Assembly: GCA_949130485.1 (NCBI GenBank)
Contig: OX422188.1
Span: 9,899,443-9,963,442 of the forward strand
DNA from: Agelas oroides
Lineage: Eukaryota; Porifera; Demospongiae; Agelasida; Agelasidae
Length of the DNA: 64,000 bases
Direction: 5' to 3'
Shown: positions 21,796 to 27,413 of the stretch, in pieces
Position numbering within the stretch: position 1 is the stretch's first letter
Layout of the letters: each line of letters opens with the position of its first letter
Translations under genes and position numbers: made by a program
The notes under the pieces: model-generated
What the model was told of the DNA's origin: nothing
Seen by the model: the letters and a program-made list of their open reading frames with translations, nothing else
Database searches by the model: none

Positions 21796-22981
21796 GTGCG
21801 TGTGTGTGTGTGTGTGCAGGGAGGTATGCATATGGGTATGAGTACACCAGGTGGGTTGATTGAAGTATGTAAGGAGTGCATGAGTAGTATGCAGTGATAT
21901 GCAAGAGGTATATTGAGGCCTGACCTGCTTTCTCTGCCATTCGCCTCTCTTCCAGGTTTCCAGTTCGTCTCTTTTACCATTGAGGAAGATGTTCAGTTTA
22001 GTAGTCTCCTCTAAAAAACGAGCTTCCTCTTGAGCCTTGTGAGGGTGTGTGTGTGGGGGGGTGAAGGGGAGGGGGTGAAGAGTGTGAGTGTTTGATATGA
22101 GATGGCTGCTGGTATCCCACACCTTTAGTTTCTCTCTTTCTTCCCTCTCCTGCCTCTCTCTCTCCTCCTGCTCACGCAGTTCCTGCTCTTGTTGCTCACG
22201 TTCCTCCTCTGTGGACATGTGCGTGTGTTGTTGTCAACATGTGTGTGTTGTGTTACATATGAGAGTATGTTACATCATAGATAGCAGAGTACTACCATTT
22301 ACGGTCATTGCAGTTGTTCAAAGGTACAGAGAGACAGTCTAGCAAGCTATATAAACCTCAAACTCAGGCTTCCGGTCTGGATTTTGTCTCGCAGCTTTGG
22401 AGAAGAGTATTTTCTCCAAAGCTGTGAGACAAAATCAAGAATGGAAATCCTAGGTTCGAGGCTAGAACCTTTATGTCAGTGACCATTAGTCTGGCATCAG
22501 GGACACAGCTACTTTACAATACTCAGCTACCTTCCTCTCTGGCCTTCCTCTCGGCCTCCTCCCTCTTCAATCTCTCCCGCTCTTCTTTGGTCAGCTTGGC
22601 TTTGGGAGGCTGTATACAACAGTATAAATATCATTATAAGGGGATTAAGCTATAGCCAGAACACCGACTATTTAGACAGATTTTTGGAAGATATTTTATT
22701 TAGTCTAAATCGCCTTTGTTTGGAATTGTTATGCAGAAATCCCTGGCAGACCAGCCTTCAGGCTGAAGGGACTTTACCTGTTCAAAATAAACGAACTAAC
22801 TTATTCATGTACTATAGTGGGGTCCAGAGTATGTAACTGCTTATACACATGATACCATAGCTGGCTGGAAGCTATGTGTTTGAATTAGCTTTGTACCCAG
22901 GCCCTCTCTGTCTAGCGACAGTTTATAGAAGAACTGGGTAAGCGGCTATGTCTGTACAGGATAACATCTCGTACATACCAT
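1741..22981 (-). CDS. DNAI7: DNAI7 (CASC1/CFAP94), axonemal dynein intermediate-chain/assembly factor, complete 20-exon gene
   Basis: Exons, 5' to 3': 22981-22979, 22609-22531, 22208-22123, 22035-21925, 21744-21604, 20276-20196, 19306-19137, 18074-17738, 17523-17467, 17223-17157, 6722-6561, 6265-6154, 5933-5827, 5413-5358, 4111-4001, 3394-3293, 3158-3087, 2747-2598, 2096-1998, 1878-1741. They total 2241 nt, 746 aa, with all phases consistent; the human protein is about 716 aa. The ATG is the last codon of exon 1. Residues 1-93 are charged coiled-coil. The family hallmarks follow: SCDDLPDPSD, CLWGNVVKNPR (about 215), a Gly/Ser-rich linker (about 270-330), an acidic stretch, WDDDLYIWRTGG (about 482), NMPYQGWEM (about 528) and ASTAFAFSWSKWN (about 632). 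DNAI7 acts in dynein-arm preassembly and ciliary beating. It is divergent with MIPEP. Intron 10 is about 10.4 kb and crowded with satellites. Confidence 0.93.
1891..1942. repeat. (GT)n microsatellite abutting the last DNAI7 acceptor
   Basis: An almost pure GT run of about 50 bp. On the coding strand it is (CA)n leading into GTGTGACACACAG, the acceptor of the last DNAI7 exon (1878), so it takes the place of the usual pyrimidine tract. Confidence 0.9.
2317..2369. repeat. Short hairpin in a DNAI7 intron
   Basis: The arm atgcttacaacccattcctc is followed about 13 bases later by its reverse complement, giving a near-perfect 20-bp stem. It looks like a foldback-element remnant. Confidence 0.7.
2750..3005. 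repeat. GA-rich (GGGA)n tract in a DNAI7 intron
   Basis: A purine tract made of gggagg/gaggga repeats with a run of nine or more G. It creates long open frames on both strands that are compositional artefacts. On the coding strand it is pyrimidine-rich. Confidence 0.9.
3207..3290. repeat. (GT)n microsatellite directly at a DNAI7 5' splice site
   Basis: About 84 bp of GT with one GTAT interruption. On the coding strand the exon ends CAG|GTCACACAC..., so the CA run starts within a few bases of the donor. CA repeats near donors are known binding sites for hnRNP L-type splicing regulators; action here is inference. Confidence 0.9.
3480..3895. repeat. Degenerate minisatellite, gagctcaatg(t/c)... 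units
   Basis: Roughly 20 imperfect copies of 15-18 bp units built on gctcaatgcaggga and gctcaatgtgggtgg, alternating into a 33-36 bp higher-order pattern. It lies in the DNAI7 intron between exons 4111-4001 and 3394-3293. The open frames it produces are repeat artefacts. Confidence 0.9.
4541..5373. repeat. 49-bp tandem array, 17 units, each carrying an exon 3' end and splice donor
   Basis: Seventeen near-identical 49-bp units; taccaccatgatgg recurs every 49 bp from 4571 to 5355. On the DNAI7 coding strand every unit reads CTAGCCATCATGGTG|GTACGTGC, which is exactly the last 15 nt of exon 5413-5358 plus its donor. The rightmost unit overlaps the real exon (ctagcgg instead of ctaggag at the boundary). 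The unit is not a multiple of three, so use of the next donor would shift the frame. Confidence 0.95.
5938..6147. repeat. GA-rich (GGGAGGGA)n tract
   Basis: A purine-rich simple repeat between DNAI7 exons 6265-6154 and 5933-5827; it fills almost the whole intron. The frames across it are low-complexity artefacts. Confidence 0.9.
6332..6366. repeat. Poly-G run
   Basis: A G homopolymer of roughly 30 bases broken once by T near its start, in the intron between DNAI7 exons 6722-6561 and 6265-6154. It could form G-quadruplex DNA and is a likely sequencing-error spot. Confidence 0.85.
6809..7505. repeat. 44-bp tandem array with one inverted unit at its left end
   Basis: About 12 copies of a 44-bp unit (ggctactatacacaaagctg...ccggtatcacatga) span about 6972-7505, with subtypes acaaagctgtacc and acagagctatgcc. 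One inverted copy (tcatgtgataccgaactac) lies at 6808-6841, so the locus can form a hairpin. This suggests amplification from one terminus of a foldback or MITE element. Degenerate units continue to about 7600. Confidence 0.9.
7906..8210. repeat. Small hairpin followed by GA-rich tract
   Basis: The arms ttccttatatggaag and cttccatataagga at about 7915-7966 form a hairpin. From 7990 to 8210 there is a ggga/gagg simple repeat that opens long frames on both strands. No gene is supported here. Confidence 0.8.
8797..9740. repeat. 50-bp tandem array, about 19 units
   Basis: Nineteen or so units of 50 bp (tacgttactagaggtctatc...gacgatcaatgtgaacactg) with a few alternating variants (acgcaataca, atgcaacaca, atgaaacaca). 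No unique spacers and no exon sequence are seen. It lies inside DNAI7 intron 10. Confidence 0.95.
9741..12381. other. DNAI7 intron 10, unremarkable AT-rich stretch
   Basis: No DNAI7 exon is needed here, because the flanking exons (17223-17157 and 6722-6561) join in phase 1. Open frames near 9880-10172 and 10911-11120 show no family similarity. Near 10425 and 10547 the phrase taccacaaactg(g/t)agtaaaa occurs twice, hinting at an old dispersed repeat. Confidence 0.5.
12382..12452. mobile_element. Foldback element of the TAGCCTCGTTCCCAGGC family, degenerate copy
   Basis: It begins gtagcctcgttcccaggcctc and ends aaatgaggctag, with an internal gcaaaccgaagaacaaaaatggg that recurs in the 18400-18540 copy. 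The two ends are inverted relative to each other. Confidence 0.7.
12512..12582. repeat. Long perfect hairpin (palindrome)
   Basis: The arm agccttcttccctccctccc...cctcagt is mirrored by its reverse complement ...gggagggaagaaggct after a short centre (acgctg). The stem is more than 30 bp. Confidence 0.8.
13227..13671. repeat. 223-bp tandem duplication
   Basis: The block from ggaaatgattctctatcaca to gagtaatgacag is repeated head to tail with an offset of 223 bp. The copies look identical by eye, so the duplication is recent or an assembly artefact. Confidence 0.9.
14120..14850. repeat. Degenerate dispersed direct repeats
   Basis: Five or six imperfect copies of acaagtactttttccaagaagaa...gaggaaa, each followed by a stretch containing ccacagaccatgtggga, lie about 120-240 bp apart. 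No conserved protein is encoded. Confidence 0.6.
15520..15720. repeat. Short tandem repeat of c(c/t)(c/a)actaatccgaacc units
   Basis: Around a dozen 14-18 bp units resembling cccactaatccgaac lie in tandem. Phrases of the same general kind (a gttcagataagtgaa sequence) occur near 43436, and the whole resembles expanded termini of a DNA-transposon-derived element. The origin is inference. Confidence 0.75.
16030..16150. repeat. Local direct duplication
   Basis: The phrase tacaaagggtgtagcttgtgag followed by actgatatacacag occurs at about 16032 and again at about 16098, separated by short acacagtgt repeats. Confidence 0.8.
16443..16835. repeat. 60-bp tandem array, about 6.5 units
   Basis: Units of 60 bp (cacgctgactcatgtgcaag...gtgctggaggca). 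Since 60 is a multiple of three, every frame without a stop in one unit stays open across the array on both strands, which produces false protein repeats. It lies in DNAI7 intron 10, just 5' of exon 17223-17157 in genomic terms. Confidence 0.95.
16951..17047. mobile_element. Hairpin element, ctggattttgtctcgcagct family (copy A)
   Basis: The arm ggattttgtctcgcagct is followed by an inverted aagctgcaagacaaaatcta arm and a tail with cctgggttcaaggctag. It shares arms and tail with the copy at 22377-22465. Confidence 0.75.
18270..18340 (+). other. tRNA-like sequence, probable tRNA-derived SINE or pseudogene
   Basis: A 71-nt segment folds like a tRNA: acceptor arms GTAGTT/AACTAC pair over 6 bp, the anticodon stem CTGGC/GCCAG holds a 7-nt loop (AGTTCAA), and the T-arm contains ggttcaattcc, which matches a B box; gtggtctagagc resembles an A box. 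Position 33 of the loop would be G instead of the invariant U, so it is more likely a degenerate tRNA or SINE head than a working tRNA (nominal anticodon TTC). It lies in a DNAI7 intron, on the opposite strand. Confidence 0.55.
18400..18540. mobile_element. Foldback element, 141 bp, TAGCC(C)TCGTTCCCAGGC family
   Basis: The left end is tagccctcgttcccaggcct and the right end aagcctgggaacaagggcta, its near-perfect inverse. Inside, ttgttcttcagtttg and caaaccgaagaacaa pair further, so the whole element is one long hairpin with a small centre. Confidence 0.85.
19795..20060. repeat. Tandem triplication of a roughly 90-110 bp unit
   Basis: Three copies of gactacgagggtgtagtacgct ... gtgctggaccgcaaggagga ending aagaagggtacctctt. 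They lie in the DNAI7 intron between exons 20276-20196 and 19306-19137. Confidence 0.9.
21085..21290. mobile_element. MITE-like element copy 1 (palindromic end)
   Basis: It shares with 34261-34505 the phrases cattacatcactttctaagt, cacatactcctgttatgta, tgcatgttgtaccagaatag and a terminal palindrome built on actacctata / tataggtagt. No coding capacity. Confidence 0.75.
21755..21820. repeat. (GT)n microsatellite in a DNAI7 intron
   Basis: About 60 bp of GT with a few GC interruptions, immediately 5' on the coding strand of exon 21744-21604 (acceptor CTCCTCCCAG). Confidence 0.85.
22377..22465. mobile_element. Hairpin element, ctggattttgtctcgcagct family (copy B)
   Basis: The arms ttttgtctcgcagctttggag and ctccaaagctgtgagacaaa form a stem of about 20 bp with one mismatch, and the tail ends cgaggctag. 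Second copy of the element at 16951-17047; the copies differ mainly in the loop. Confidence 0.85.
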
Positions 22982-23174
22982 GATCAAGGTTCAATGTGTA
23001 GTTCGCGATCACCAGTACAGCAGCAGCAGCAGCAGCAACAATACAATTCTATTTAATGCGCATCAACAAGACTTTCCTGTTGCTACGGTAACGTAGTCTA
23101 GTCCATTCCATTCCATTCCATCCAGCCATCAGGAAATCCATTCCATCAGAAATCGACTGTTTCCATGTTCTACG
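22982..23174. promoter_or_regulatory. Shared bidirectional promoter of DNAI7 and MIPEP
   Basis: Only 193 bp separate the divergent start codons (DNAI7 ATG at 22981, minus; MIPEP ATG at 23175, plus). The gap contains an X-box-like site (23079-23092), a (CAG)n run at about 23019 and four ttcca pentamers at about 23104. No TATA box is evident. Sharing is inferred from spacing. Confidence 0.75.
23079..23092. promoter_or_regulatory. RFX-type X-box, GTTGCTACGGTAAC
   Basis: An imperfect palindrome matching the RFX consensus GTTRCCNNGGYAAC at all but one position. It sits 98 bp upstream of the DNAI7 start codon, a normal distance for X-boxes that drive ciliary genes in animals. It also lies 83 bp upstream of the MIPEP start. 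Confidence 0.7.
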
Positions 23175-25367
23175 ATGATTGCAGCCTTTTGCAGCATCTC
23201 TCGCCGTCTATCATCTCCATCACGATTGTGTCTGCGAGCTCATGGGTACAGACAGCTTCACAGCAGTTTGAACAACCTCAGAACTTCACAGACGCAGAAA
23301 TTATGGTGGGCTCGAAATAGAACAACTTACCATGTGCGCTGGGGTATAGCTCCGAGTCTGGGGCCTTTCATGAGGCCAGTGTGTATGAATGGGTTAAGAA
23401 TGATTGAAACTACCGGCCTGTTTGGTAATCCACAGCTGTGCACACCCAACGGATTTGCTGTGGTCACCCAACAAGCATTGCAAGAATCTGCAAAACTTGT
23501 GCAACAAATTTCAGAGATGGCAGACAAACCAAGTGTGGAGATAATCCAGAGGATGGACGAACTTTCAGATGTTTTATGTTGTGTGGCTGATCTAGCAGAG
23601 TGCATCCGACAGGTGCATCCTGATGCTAAAGTTGTCCAGAAGGCACAGGAGGCGTGTATTTTGATCAATAACTATGTTGAAAAACTGAATACAAGTACCG
23701 ATCTTCATCGCGCATTGAGAAACTTGATGTACGGGAGTGATGAATTTGCAAAACTTGACAAAGTGACCCAAAGGACAGCCGAATCCTTTATGCATGATTT
23801 TGAAATCAGTGGCATTCATCTGGGAGAAGCTGCAAGAGAGGATGTCGTCAAACTAAACAGTCAAATTCTCGAACTTAGTCACAAATTTTTAGAAAATACC
23901 ACAATACCTGTACAGATCCCCGTTAAACAATGCCCACCTTTCCTCACTCAAGCATTTTCATCAGATTCTAAAAATGTTTTAATTGATCACATACCTTTCT
24001 CAGACCCAGATTCAAAGCTTCGAGCACTTAGCTATATTCTCTATCACAGCACTATTCCTCAGCAACAAGAAGTTCTCGAATCACTCTTGTCCGCCCGACA
24101 CAAGCTTGCAACACTGGTGGGGCATAAGACTTTCTCCCACCGAGTTCTCAAGTCAACAATGGCAGAAAATCCACAAACAGTAGCTGAATTTCTTGAAAGA
24201 CTGAGTGAAAAAATCCTCCCCCTTGCAAAAGAAGAGGTAACACAAATGGAAAGCTTGAAACTGGAAGTTGGAGATCAAGTTAATCCAGATACTGTACAGC
24301 CTTGGGATGTTGCCTACTTAACTTCAGTTGCTTCGAGAAGATGTGTTGCTGATTTGAAGGGAGTCAAGGAATGGTTCTCACTTGATGCTTGCATCGGTGG
24401 ACTTCAAAATTTGTTCCAAAAACTCTTTGCAGTGAAGTTGGTACCAGTCACACTCAAGAAGGGAGAAGCCTGGGATGATTTAGTTCAGAAATTTGCCTTT
24501 GTTGATGAGAAGGAAGGCACTCTCGGGTACACTTATTGTGATCTCCATGCCAGACCGGGTAAAGTGGTATCAGATTGCCACTTCACAATCCAAGGGGCCA
24601 GGGAGCTACCCAGTGGTAGCTACCAGCTACCTATCATCACCCTGTGCTGCAACATTCAGCCAGGCTCTCCGGCTCTGCTCTCTCAGCAATCGATCGAAAA
24701 CCTGTTTCATGAAATGGGCCACGCTCTCCACTCAATGTTTGGAAGACCCAAGTATCAGAATGTCACTGGTACCAGATGTTCCACAGACTTTGCTGAAGTT
24801 CCTTCGATTCTGATGGAATATTTCCTAACTGACAGTCGTGTGTTGGAATCATTTGCAATGCATTACGTCACAAAGGCTCCCATTCCAAAGACTTTGATGG
24901 AAGGCTTTCAACTTTCTAAAAGCATTTTTCCTGCCTTTGACACTCAAATGCAAATTATGTATGCAATCATGGACCAAAGGTTTCACGGAGAACATCCGCT
25001 TGGAAAATCAACGGTAGAATTATTTGCAGACTTGCATAACCAGTATGCACCAATAAAATACATCCCGCAGACCGCCTTCTTCCTGAGATTCAACCATCTT
25101 TATGGCTACGCAGCCAAATACTACTCATATTTGTGGTCAAGAGCAGTAGCATCCTTGATTTGGAACTCGTGTTTCAAAGATGACCCCTTTTCACCGGAAA
25201 TGGGCCAGAAATACCGCAAAATGCTCACCTTTGGCGGAGGCATTCACCCCAGAACATTGATCCGTGATATGTTAGGGTTTGAACCCACCATCAGTGACCT
25301 AGTTGATGCTCTGCACTCAGATGTTGTTCAACACAGAGATAAGATTTCTAATATTTTGATTTTCTAG
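23175..25367 (+). CDS. MIPEP: Mitochondrial intermediate peptidase (M3 metallopeptidase), intronless
   Basis: A single uninterrupted 730-codon frame; human MIPEP is 713 aa. The first ~36 residues are rich in Arg, Ser and Leu without acidic residues, a classic matrix presequence. The M3 zinc motif HEMGH lies at residues 512-516, followed by a glutamate in FAEVPS about 28 residues on as third ligand. C-terminal family blocks such as FNHLYGYAAKYYSYLWS and FGGGIHPRTLI are present. MIPEP trims an octapeptide from a subset of imported proteins after MPP cleavage. The start was chosen because the presequence begins there. The lack of introns beside a 20-exon neighbour raises an old retrocopy as a possibility; it shows no decay, so it is probably functional. 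Confidence 0.95.
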   Translation: MIAAFCSISRRLSSPSRLCLRAHGYRQLHSSLNNLRTSQTQKLWWARNRTTYHVRWGIAPSLGPFMRPVCMNGLRMIETTGLFGNPQLCTPNGFAVVTQQALQESAKLVQQISEMADKPSVEIIQRMDELSDVLCCVADLAECIRQVHPDAKVVQKAQEACILINNYVEKLNTSTDLHRALRNLMYGSDEFAKLDKVTQRTAESFMHDFEISGIHLGEAAREDVVKLNSQILELSHKFLENTTIPVQIPVKQCPPFLTQAFSSDSKNVLIDHIPFSDPDSKLRALSYILYHSTIPQQQEVLESLLSARHKLATLVGHKTFSHRVLKSTMAENPQTVAEFLERLSEKILPLAKEEVTQMESLKLEVGDQVNPDTVQPWDVAYLTSVASRRCVADLKGVKEWFSLDACIGGLQNLFQKLFAVKLVPVTLKKGEAWDDLVQKFAFVDEKEGTLGYTYCDLHARPGKVVSDCHFTIQGARELPSGSYQLPIITLCCNIQPGSPALLSQQSIENLFHEMGHALHSMFGRPKYQNVTGTRCSTDFAEVPSILMEYFLTDSRVLESFAMHYVTKAPIPKTLMEGFQLSKSIFPAFDTQMQIMYAIMDQRFHGEHPLGKSTVELFADLHNQYAPIKYIPQTAFFLRFNHLYGYAAKYYSYLWSRAVASLIWNSCFKDDPFSPEMGQKYRKMLTFGGGIHPRTLIRDMLGFEPTISDLVDALHSDVVQHRDKISNILIF

Positions 25368-25591
25368 TATTGCTATACATTTTATTTTTACTAGAGCATT
25401 TTTGTCACAAGTCAGCTATTGTAAATTTCAAAAATTGTTGTTTATAACAATGGAGGCATTACTGATGCAATCAACACAAATCTATCGGTGCACACATACA
25501 ATACGCATAGTCAAGAAACAGTATTCATAACAGGAAGTGTAAATCTGAGCTGTGATGTGACATCAGTACACATGGGTTGACTGTATGTCCC

Positions 25592-26292
25592 TCATACATT
25601 TGTCTCGAGAGGTCTTGTCACTGTCTGAGCTTCAGACGAAGAGGAGGGAACAGTTTTAGGAGCGATGGTGGCCTTTCGCTCATTCTCCTTGTTGGCCAGC
25701 TTTGAGGGAGGGTGGTGAGAGTAGACATACATAGGCCTCTGGTTCCTGCAGAAAGCAACACAATTAGGATAATGGGAGTAAGTTGAACTAAGTAGCACTG
25801 CACATAAACAGCTATTTAGGTATCCTCACAAAAATTACAGTTTCTTCTCTCACCTATTTAGTGTTACATTCGGTGATATGGCCTGAGACCTTACATCTTA
25901 ATGACTGTCTCAAGGACTGCTGCTTACATAATACTAACAAGGCAACTCTAGCACTAACTATCTAGAGGACAAACAACATAGCTGTAAATTATGGAAGAAG
26001 GGTCCGACTTACCCAGTGGCAACATTCAGTTTTCTTGGAAATCGCCTTGTACCCATGAGTTTCTGAGTGCATGGTGATACCATGGCATCTGTAGGGCTCA
26101 TAAAACACTGCCTGTGTTGGGAAAACAAGAATCAGAAGGTTTATGTGGTTGTGATAGTAACTTGTGTCGATCTGGACTGAGAAGTGAAACAACGACTTAC
26201 TTTTGGTGAACGGCTGGCTTTTTAAACTCGGCCTTGGGAGTAGGCCCCTCCGTAATAGATACGGTCTTATTTGCTTCTGGCGTCACGGACAT
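25592..26292 (-). CDS. Small unrecognised protein with SP motifs, 114 aa, three exons
   Basis: Exons 26292-26201, 26111-26013 and 25745-25592 join cleanly (phases 2 and 2, stop TGA). The frame continues upstream of the chosen ATG without another ATG before a stop, so an extra 5' exon is possible. The conserved-looking core is KQCFMSPTDAMVSPCTQKL followed by a basic stretch (GTRRFPRK). The C-terminus is Lys/Ser-rich and disordered. SPTD and SPC look like proline-directed phosphorylation sites. I cannot name a family. It is convergent with MIPEP (225 bp between stops) and has a CpG-rich, CCAAT-containing upstream region. Confidence 0.7.
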
Positions 26293-26389
26293 TTCCTTCT
26301 TGTGAATGGCAAAGGATGACTGTGGGTCCAGACTCCAAAGATCTTGTCTCTCTTTCGAAATTTTGAACAGCGGGTGGAAGTTCAATCTG

Positions 26390-26730
26390 ATTGGTCAATG
26401 TTGATATCGGGGCGTGTGGCTTTGTTGGCCAATCAGATTTCAGTAGTCTCGTGCCCAGCGCGCGCCTCCGATCCCGGCGAGAAACGTAGTACCGGAGTGC
26501 GTTTCAAAGCTCTAATCTGATTGGTTGGGTTAGGGTTTATTAGGGTTGGGTTAGGGTTAATTTAGGGTGTTGTCAGGGCAACGGTTAGTAAGCGTATAAT
26601 TATTGACCAATAGGATTAGAGTTTTGAAAAGGTACCCCGGGACCGGGATGGCTCAGAAACGTCTCCTCGTGAGAGGGTGGGGTCTGGGGCCGGCCGGCCG
26701 GGGATCGGCGACTTTTGCGCGCGCCGCTGC
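26390..26730. promoter_or_regulatory. CpG-rich promoter region with several CCAAT boxes
   Basis: The stretch contains many CG dinucleotides (cgcgcgcc, gccggccggccgg) in an otherwise CpG-poor window, and ATTGG/CCAAT motifs at about 26391, 26430, 26520 and 26604. It lies directly upstream of the small SP-motif gene and is its likely promoter. Confidence 0.6.
26527..26577. repeat. Interstitial telomere-like TTAGGG(TT) repeats
   Basis: Five TTAGGG cores occur within about 50 bp (gttagggtttattagggttg...), interrupted and irregular. TTAGGG is the usual animal telomere repeat. It lies inside the promoter-like region. Confidence 0.75.
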
Positions 26731-26859
26731 GGTTGCACATCAATTACAGGGCTTCGCGATTCTTGGAACGACAGCCGTTTCTTGCGTTTCAGTTTCTTGG
26801 AAGAGCATGAATCAGCAATTGACTGCAATGACACTTTTTCCAAGAAACATACACTGAAC
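26616..26859 (-). CDS. Possible short basic exon or ORF (uncertain)
   Basis: A minus-strand open frame that ends at TAA 26618-26616 and may begin after an acceptor-like TTTTTATTTAG near 26860. It encodes a Lys/Arg/Ser/Pro-rich peptide containing KLKRKKRLSF and several SP/RSP motifs. The composition looks like a disordered nuclear protein. There is no ATG in frame, so it would need an upstream exon. It could also be chance openness in a GC-rich stretch or 3' flank of the ETS gene. Confidence 0.25.
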
Positions 26860-27413
26860 TAAATAAAAAGTCTGAACACCTTCAGTTTATTTTAAACAAG
26901 CTCCTGCGTCCAGTGTTAGTGTGTTACAGAGCATGTGAAGACCGAGGTAAATGTAATGGGAAGAGTATACGGTAGGACGACGATGCGTTAAAATGTTTGT
27001 GTCTCAAGTGTATTGACTTTTGTAAATTAATATTCTTTTGTTGTGCCATAGATTATCCATGTAAGCATGTCACACTTCCACCCAAGGGAGGCTCGTACGC
27101 TAGAACATATTGTACCAACGCAAACACGTAAGCATTCACTTTCGTTTTGAAATGTTTTTTCAATACAAACTAGGTACATCAACTGTATGAAAATAGATTG
27201 AACTGGGTTTCAACACAGTATAGTTGTCTAACTGTTACAAAAAACGTAACCACAGTGCTAGAGGGGTGTACATAAAACATAGATTATTCACAGAGAGAGC
27301 GGAGTGATTTTGAAAAATATGAGCAGGATGAAACAAAACTTGACATTGCCATACAGATGAGAATACAGTACACTGAGAATATAAAGTTGAAGTGAATAAT
27401 GAGTGTTGACAGT
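26860..27413. other. Gap downstream of the ETS gene
   Basis: AT-rich and without recognisable exons. It probably contains the ETS 3' UTR. On the ETS strand an AATAAA overlaps the stop codon (27418-27413). Confidence 0.5.

Noticed and set aside
26603..26857. Plus-strand 84-aa ORF in the CpG island
   Set aside because: No ATG-context support, no similarity, overlaps promoter-like sequence.
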